Notes under the pieces: model-generated
Seen by the model: only the letters and a program-made list of their open reading frames with translations
Told to the model about the DNA's origin: nothing
Databases searched by the model: none
Shown: one piece after another, positions 57,801-64,000 of the stretch
Numbering within the stretch: the first letter of the stretch is position 1
Layout: each line of letters begins with the position of its first letter
Assembly: GCF_000003815.2 (NCBI RefSeq)
Contig: NC_049984.1
Span: forward strand, 17,744,007 to 17,808,006
DNA: 64,000 nucleotides
Reading direction: 5' to 3'
Source of the DNA: Branchiostoma floridae
Taxonomy: Eukaryota; Chordata; Leptocardii; Amphioxiformes; Branchiostomatidae
Program-made: the position numbers and the translations under genes

Positions 57801-59906
57801 CAAAACATCTTCTTGTTAGCAATGTCTGATACATGTACCTCAGATACAGAAAGTAACACAGAGATTTATTGCATTCATGCAATGTTGCTTCCCAGCAGGC
57901 TTTTAGCCAGGCATTTGTCCAGGTGTCATTTAGAGGCCTGTTCTAAAACAAAGAAAATAGAAATTGGACGCACTAGACGCCTTACACTGGAAAGCAGATG
58001 CTATGACAAGCATAAAATTCTGATTGACCAGGGATGCTACCAGGTCACTGTGGTCAGAGTTGAAGACAGTAATTTTGCCTCTCATGATACCTTAGAATGT
58101 ACAATTTTAACTTGAAATGCTCTAAAACTCTGCACCATGGATGGGGGATGGAACCCCTAAAAAAGTCGCGCCTATATCATTTGCAACGACGCACCAAGAA
58201 ATTTGGACCCCCTATAGTAAAATCCTAGCTAAAAGCCTGCTCCTTAGCGACTGCACTTGTACATGTAGTTGAAGTCGTCCTTCCCAATTAGCCTGTATCC
58301 AGTGGTGACAAACATGCCAGATAAAGCCAGCTACGGTGTGCCGTACTCCCGGGAAATTTACTGCTACTAACGACAGCCCTAGGTAAGCCCCTCTGTATCT
58401 TGAAATTGAGCCCAAAGTGTACCAACTGGCAGAAACTTCTTCTGATCAGATGAACAACAATCTATCACATACACTTTACAGGGACTTCTAAATCCCCAGT
58501 ATTACACCACAAGGATTTGTTCAAATGTACGTGTAAGGACCCAAGTGGAAAGAGAAACTGGAATAAAGTGCATGACATTTAGTTTATTACCAGCTCTGAC
58601 AAAGGAAGAAGGGGAAGGTTGCCGAATATTCTTTGAGGTCATTGGAGCAGTGACTTCTTACATCACCCCCAAAAAAGCTTACTATCTTTTCAAAATTACA
58701 GAATGACAAATGCTCACAAATATCTAATATCACAAATAAAGAAATGCAAATGTGGCACTGCGAGCATGCAGATGAAGACTATTGTTTGAATATAATGGTA
58801 AATGTTTGCTAGGTTACACCTGGTGTTATACCACCTGTAGTAAGTACCTGTACCAGTCTCCTACTATGAGACAGTGTACAGTGTAGTTGGGGATGTATCA
58901 ATGGACAGGGACCATCTTCACACACTATGGAATCAAGTTGTGACAGCTATGAGCCACTGATTGGCCACTGATTCAGGGTACTCTACTTTATAGCCTAATT
59001 TGGTCATAAACAATGGCAAACATTTCGTAGCTATTCTTCACCACAATATCATGATATAGAAAGAAACTGATTTCAGAAAAGGGAACACAGAGGCAAAGGA
59101 TGGAGGGGGGCATTCATTTATGATGAACATGACTTTTATTGTGTACTTACAGAAGATGGAGGACAAATCTGATGTAGTAGTTACTGGTGATGGTGCCACA
59201 CGCGTGGATCACACGTGTCAAGTACTGCTGATACCTGCAACAGAACAAGCACAAATTTCAAGACGTCTGAAAATAATCTTGAAGGAGACCTTATCTTTAC
59301 GCCCGGTATCCATCCCTCTTGTGCAGCTTCCAAGGCTTTTTCGTCTTCTCTCCAAGTACGATCTATTTTAGGCAAATGTTTGACAATTGAGTGTTCCACC
59401 TGAAAGACATGTATCAGCAAGATCTCTGATTGCCTCTGAGTCATATAGAGTTCTTTCAGGAGGTGCAGTAATCATCATTAACTGGCTATTCTCAAAGCCG
59501 ACCTGAATCAGGCTATTGACTTGTCAGAGGTTATTTCAGGCAAATTGGGCAATTTTTTCACTACAAAACAAGCACTTTGCAGACAGGATGAAAGTGACTC
59601 AGCATGTATGATAGAAAATGATAGTCCTAGTATTTCAAAACTGATTTTTATCATATAAAAATTGCAATGTGAACCAGAACCCTAAATTATCAAATATCAC
59701 AAATTTGAAAATATATTCTTTGTAGCCTTAACAACATAATACATGAACTGAGAGATACCAGTAGACAGCATATTATGCATCCTCCATTCCTCCTACTCTA
59801 ATGATTCTAAAAGTAGAATGCTAACCCTTACCGTCTCTCGATGGTATGTCCCTTCTTCCTCTTACCCCTGGGATATTCCAAAAGGATGATGAAGATACCT
59901 GCGGCT
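54681..59906 (-). CDS. CYBA: p22phox, cytochrome b-245 light chain (exons 3-6; 5' part missing)
   Basis: Membrane subunit of NADPH oxidases. It pairs with and stabilises the NOX catalytic subunit and docks p47phox-type organisers for superoxide production. Four exons read on the minus strand: 59906-59832, 59234-59151, 57238-57157 and 54857-54681 (stop TAG at 54683-54681). Visible landmarks: LLEYPRGKRKKG after a hydrophobic segment, YYIRFVLHLL (human Arg90 and His94 kept), VPAGF followed by a TM helix ending IASIIYF (human Ser118 kept), AAFHGEKWQPI, and a proline-rich tail with QPPSQPPPRAPA, the p47phox SH3-binding site (human Pro156 kept). Splice phases fit throughout, and the 84- and 82-nt internal exons equal the human exon 4 and 5 sizes. 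The tail after the proline-rich motif is about 14 residues shorter than human. The start codon and first TM helix (human residues 1 to about 43) were not found up to 64000. No clear poly(A) signal was seen downstream of the stop. Confidence 0.93.
55080..55364 (+). mobile_element. Foldback retroelement with 12-bp duplication, hammerhead-like core
   Basis: Flanked by TATCAGAGAATA on both sides (55068-55079, 55365-55376). Arms ATTCAAATACAATTCAATC...CGGATATTTACTTCC (55107-55182) and the complement (55296-55363). Near the right arm: CTGAAGA, a perfect 6-bp stem GAGTGA...TCACTC, then GAAA (55275-55304). Helix I does not pair here. A long duplication suggests target-primed insertion rather than cut-and-paste. 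It lies in CYBA intron 5. Confidence 0.75.
56141..56462. mobile_element. Short hAT-like transposon, family K, in CYBA intron 5
   Basis: 322 bp. Ends CAGGGTTGGATAAGT and ACTTGTCCAACCCTG. GGACAAGT/ACTTGTCC words recur. Contains two copies of CCCCCTGGTTCA near 56270-56320. The 8-bp flanks do not match. Confidence 0.7.
57157..57238 (-). CDS. CYBA: CYBA exon 5
   Basis: 82 nt, acceptor GTTACAG and donor GTGAGT. It reads LCVPAGFQLPTILGALG then LFIASIIYFV, a hydrophobic TM helix preceded by the family signature VPAGF. The first base completes the Leu codon from exon 4, and the exon ends in phase 0. Size and phases equal human exon 5. Confidence 0.94.
59151..59234 (-). CDS. CYBA: CYBA exon 4
   Basis: 84 nt, between acceptor TTGCAG and donor GTAAGT, both strong. 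It reads YQQYLTRVIHACG then TITSNYYIRFVLHL with a codon split at each end. It contains the conserved Arg and His of the vertebrate YYVRAVLH segment, where human Arg90 is a chronic granulomatous disease site. Length and phase are identical to human exon 4. Confidence 0.93.
59832..59906 (-). CDS. CYBA: CYBA exon 3
   Basis: Encodes AAGIFIILLEYPRGKRKKG then HTIER plus two bases of an Arg codon, followed by donor GTAAGG. This matches human residues around 45-68, a TM helix end followed by the basic KRKK loop. The upper boundary is uncertain: AG acceptors also occur before 59918 and 59934 in the same open frame, which would add 4 or about 9 residues. The phase at the downstream junction (codon split 2+1) equals human. 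Confidence 0.88.
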
Positions 59907-60112
59907 CTGAGAACATCGCTAAGGAACTTGAAACCTTTACATTGTGAGTGTATATTGCTACCTGCTTCACACCATGATAAGATCATGAGATTTCAAAACT
60001 GGAAGTTCTTAATTTGCAATACCATAAAATGCCACTAGTACTAGTATATGCCAGTAGCTGAACTTGTTCTTTGCCTTTTCAATACCCAAGTACCAAGCTT
60101 GATGGGTTGTGC

Positions 60113-60241
60113 TATTAGCCTTTGTACCATTGGATGATCCTTCTGTAGTGACCGCTGGTTCAATCTTTTAACTTGCTAACCATGGAGCAAGCAAAAGGAT
60201 TGAGTCAGTGGTCACTACGAAGAATGGTACTCAGGCTATTT
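60113..60241. repeat. Strong imperfect hairpin, about 55-bp stem
   Basis: ATTAGCCTTTGTACCATT, GTAGTGACCGCTGGTTCAAT and CTTTTAACTTGCT pair with AAGCAAAAG, ATTGAGTCAGTGGTCACTAC and AATGGTACTCAGGCTAT. The loop is about 10 bases. It could be a tiny transposon or a small-RNA precursor. No flanking duplication was resolved. Confidence 0.7.
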
Positions 60242-61294
60242 AAACACATGCAATACACAGACCTGAAAATATAACCTTCTTGGCAATTAAAGGTTACCAC
60301 TTAAGTTGTAAGAACTCATAAGACTTGGCAGTGTAAAGCCAATAATTGAATACAGCTTTGGTAAACTATATAAAACTTTTTACCTAATATTTTAGACTTA
60401 AAATCTATAGCCTATTTTAGCAATAGACTCCGTCAAACCTTCAGTGACTATTGTTCACCAAAGCATGTTATTAAGAAAGACCAACATTTAACATTCCCTT
60501 CCATACCTTGACGTAAATCTTACTGCCTTTAACTAAAACTTTACCCATATGACTGCCAGAATTGCTATACAGTCTATTTCAAACTTGGCCAACCTCCAAT
60601 CCCTCAGCTGTGCATCGCAGGAGGATTTCTGGCCCAATATTCCGGAATATCATCTACGTCAAACTTGCATTGCGTGTTCGCCAGGGAAGCATGAAATAAC
60701 ATAATACAACTTGGCAATCTCCACATACACCACTGGCTTATCAGTCGGCAACAGCCTGGTTGAACGGACAATTTGAACAACCCTGTCTTTGATTTATCTT
60801 CGCTGTCCCGATAAAGGTATTGCCCTCAATGTATAAGTGTGCAACAATCTTAGAATAATTAGAAACTTGTGAATGCACCATTGCTCAGGCCCTAAGGCTC
60901 TGATATGAATCTGTTCAATTCCCCTCTTCCCAATTCTTCTTTCTACAAACAATATACACGCAACCATTTCCAGACTATTAAGATCCCAATCAACAACAAT
61001 GTTTTTTATGATAGGGCTCTATACACATTTGGGTCACTTCCTTGCACATGAATTTTCAACCATTCCTCATCAAAATGCTTATGTATTCTTTTCTACGTAT
61101 TATGATAAGTAGGCATTTTTTTGGTGCCAGAATGCAATCGACTCTCTGTACACTACAGAGGCCATGACTTTGTAGACAACATTAGGTACTAAGTTCTTAG
61201 GGTTAAGTCTACATGGATTTGGACTGAAACAAAAAGGATCACATGGTACAACCTACATTATCCTACATAAAAATTCTGTGTGTCAGGAAATCAG

Positions 61295-61421
61295 TAATCT
61301 CCAGGCAGATGTACCGGTGGCGTAAGGAGTTTAGCGGACCATAGAGTGTTCTCGGTGGCTCAGAACACTCCTTGGTCAGCTAAACTGACCTTATGCCACC
61401 GGTAGATCTGCCTGGAGATTA
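61295..61421. mobile_element. 127-bp hairpin transposon with 9-bp duplication
   Basis: TAATCTCCAGGCAGAT...ATCTGCCTGGAGATTA with arms of about 58 bp around a 9-base loop (CGGTGGCTC), flanked by GGAAATCAG at 61286-61294 and 61422-61430. A 9-bp duplication is typical of Mutator-like transposition. Confidence 0.9.
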
Positions 61422-62502
61422 GGAAATCAGCAAGCAATAGAGTGTCGCAATTTCCTCCTCTAGCATCCTTCAAGGAGGTTTGGGTTCAGCAGTAGTATAT
61501 CAGGAGCATTTGAAGACAAAAAGAATGGACACATCTGCAAATTTAGTCCAATATAGGGCCTGCAGTTGTTAACCTTGATATCATCGATGTGGGATCATGT
61601 CACCATTGGTTTCAATGGTCCCTAGATACTCTGCCATCTCATAGGATAGATAAGGCAACACGCTGACTTCCCTGAAGGACATTAGAACAATAGAAGAGGA
61701 AATTGTGGATGGCATACCAGGTCAGGACTCAGGTTTGGCTACCACCATTTTGATGACATACATTATACTCTGCATGTTTGGAATGACAATGAATAAAGAT
61801 GTTTACAGGGAAGTCAATCTAAGTAAGGATGGATGGATAGATGAGGTAAAAGGGACAAATTAAAGAAGAACAAGGATAATCCATGGAGTATCAGTAATTG
61901 GAGGATACATTAATAAGTGAAACCTACACACAGGAGACCAGAAAGGTAGATAATAAGACATCAAAACAACCAGGGTCCCAATTTGGCTTGATTACAAAGT
62001 CACTTTGACCAGATAAATGTATCTTTGCTGTGATGTTTTACTTGTGTTACGTAACGTTACATCAATCCCTGTGATATTGGCAGCTCTATAAATTTAAAGC
62101 TCTGTACAATATACTAGTATCCTTCAGCAGCGCCACCTGTGAGCTATGGCAGGAAAAGCAGGCTAATCTGCATATCTTCTTTGTCCATTTTCAAAATTTG
62201 ACCGCTGATCTTCAGAACTAACTTAAAGCTAGAATTATTGTAATGACGTGGAGTTGCTTTTAACAAGCATACCACGAGCAATTTACAGTAACTACTTTAA
62301 GTCTGCCTTCTGTAAACTTGGAAGATTTTTCAAAAGTTGTGGGAAGGCAATCAGTATGAATATAAAACTCATTATGTCATACCTGGGCCGTGATAGTGTT
62401 CAATACAGGTGTTCCATACTGGGTGATAATTTTCCGCATCGGACACGCTATTTGGTTGTATCACACAGGATGCCATCAATTAAATATAAATCGGGCTGGA
62501 AC

Positions 62503-62958
62503 CTCGGGTGATACGGAATACACTGTGTTGTATTCTATATTTACCTGTGACGCAAAAACGTTTGATACGGGTGTTCTGGACCTTGTGATAACTTTCCGTA
62601 TCACACGGGTTCTAAAGTTGCATCACACAGGATTCCTTCGAGTAAATCGAACTAGTTCGAATGGGCCGAATACGGCATGGTTGAAGATTCGAATACCGGA
62701 TTCGAACGTTAGAATTGCTGTTGTTAAATTTTTTTGTTCCAGTTTTCTCAACTTCTGGTGCATTTCGCATCAAAATATGTGTTTTCTCAGGTGGGTATGA
62801 CATAAATAAAATACAACACGGTGTATTCCGCATCACCCCGGTCCCAGCCCTCCCTCCCGCGGGTCAGATCACCCTCTGGCCTTTGGCCGTCGGGCGATCC
62901 TTCCCGCGGTCAGGCTGGTAACTCGGGTGATACACCGTGTTGTATTCTATATTCATAA
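62503..62958. repeat. Foldback element, CTCGGGTGATAC family
   Basis: 62799-62875 and 62883-62958 are inverted arms (AATACAACACGGTGTAT, CCGCGGG, GGCC) around a TTT loop. An extra direct copy of the right end (CTCGGGTGATACGGAATACA, TGTTGTATTCTATATT) lies at 62503-62542. GTATCACACGGG-type words fill the region from 62400. Confidence 0.65.
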
Positions 62959-64000
62959 CATAAGCGGTGTACATGACTGTGCATGTATACGTGACTGTAT
63001 GTGGATAATTGTCCAAGTTCAAGGAAAAGGAAAGGCAAACTTTTTCCTGGGATCGATGCCAACCTGCTGTCAAGTACAAATGAGTATCATACATCTTAGA
63101 CAAGCTTGATCTTACATAAATATCAACGCTGTAATTGAATCTCTCTTGTACTGGATAAAATTCTACGTGAGTGTCAAGGATTTAAAGCGGGTGCCGTGGC
63201 ATATTTGTTATGGGTTTTCACAAGTCAGGGCTTGTTGTAAGAGGCTTATGTAAGGCAAGTTTCAAAAGTGCCTACCAGTAACCTACAATTTATAGGTAAC
63301 TTTTACAGATGGCGGGAAAGAATATAACCACAATTCTTAAGTGCATACCCCTGGGATGAATAATAATGCATTCAGTAGATCACCATTTGCAGTGCAAGTG
63401 ACTGACATCCTGAAATTTTACAGGCTAAAAACTTTGGGTTATCAAAATTTATCACAATAGATTAACAGTGTTGAGAGGCTTGAAAGATCAATACTTTCTG
63501 CATTTGCAGAAAGTCTGTCTGAATTGAAATTGGCAACTCTAACACTAACAGCTTGCAAGTGAACCAAAAAATGTTTTAGTGTATCATAAGAATCAAGTGG
63601 TTACATTTCTGCTAATTTCCAGTCCACAATAGTATCATATCAGTATATATCACCAACCCAATGATCTGATATATCAAGCCGTATAATTGCACTCATAATA
63701 TTTCTTCTTTCTTCTTCTATGGAAGCCCACGTTCATCGTGTAGAACATTATGAACATTAATATTTCACATGCTTCAATTCTTTCTACATTGAATGATCTC
63801 ATTTTTTTATCTACCATCCATTATTATTATTATATATATTAACATTCTAGCTTCTCTCTTCAAATTGTTGGACCACTTTAGTGTGTCTATAGCAAAAGTG
63901 TAATTTAATCATACTAGTAGGTATTCATTACAATGTCCAGTTCAGTAGTCCAGTTCAGTATGAGAAAGGATACACTGAATATGCAGCAATCTCCCATCTG
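62959..64000. other. No exon seen; upstream of CYBA exon 3
   Basis: A short hairpin ACTTTCTGCATTTGCAGAAA lies at 63493-63512. No minus-strand sequence resembling the p22phox N terminus was found. Confidence 0.45.

Noticed and set aside
58229-58311. Minus-strand stretch reading LALSGMFVTTGYRLIGKDDF, at first taken for an exon between CYBA exons
   Set aside because: Exon 4 (59151-59234) joins exon 5 directly in phase and matches p22phox without it. The acceptor here is poor.
59292-59400. Minus-strand frame with good acceptor reading VEHSIVKHLPKIDRTWRED
   Set aside because: Not part of p22phox and not needed for phase; no second support. Likely a chance frame in intron 3.

Overview
The window looks like draft genomic DNA from an invertebrate chordate, most likely a lancelet (Branchiostoma). 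It is AT-leaning, gene-poor, intron-rich and packed with short inverted-repeat transposons, with three runs of N (24045-24737, 26842-27189, 51353-52003). One host gene can be read with confidence: the 3' part of CYBA (p22phox) on the minus strand. Its exon lengths and intron phases match the vertebrate gene. The lancelet assignment is an inference from the deuterostome gene structure and the repeat flavour.

Layout. 1-7.2 kb: foldback elements, short transposons and a duplicated 400-bp block. 7.2-11.06 kb: a 5'-truncated CR1/L2-group non-LTR retrotransposon (ORF1 esterase remnant, endonuclease, reverse transcriptase) with one frameshift in ORF2. 11.8-20 kb: a repeat cluster with a nested hAT-like element, three tandem-repeat blocks, a SINE fragment and several hammerhead-like motifs. 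20.5-26.5 kb: four further short DNA transposons, and a TTAA-flanked palindromic element in which the assembly breaks. 27-45 kb: mostly unassigned DNA with scattered short transposons, a full tRNA-derived SINE with target-site duplication (39471-39998) and a 290-bp GTGA microsatellite. 45.3-46.6 kb: an internally deleted mariner with TA ends, and a 460-bp near-perfect palindrome. 47.9-53.9 kb: six further short transposons, one of them an hAT-like element with a perfect 8-bp duplication. 54.7-59.9 kb: CYBA exons 3-6. Exons 1-2 are not found up to 64000 and probably lie beyond the right edge. The CYBA introns and upstream DNA hold a foldback retroelement with a 12-bp target duplication and two strong hairpins, one with a 9-bp duplication.

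The least expected signal is a recurring motif: CTGANGA, a short stem, GAAA, then a tiny or palindromic third helix. It fits a degenerate hammerhead ribozyme and occurs at about six places. The best copy (18774-18815) has every core base and a 7-bp helix I. Three copies belong to one dispersed short element family whose body and ending recur at 15784-15932 and 55080-55364. This would fit a non-autonomous, Penelope/retrozyme-like family. The other main points are the 98%-identical 155-bp palindrome arms around a spacer of self-complementary repeats, and a set of short transposons whose target duplications can be read directly.
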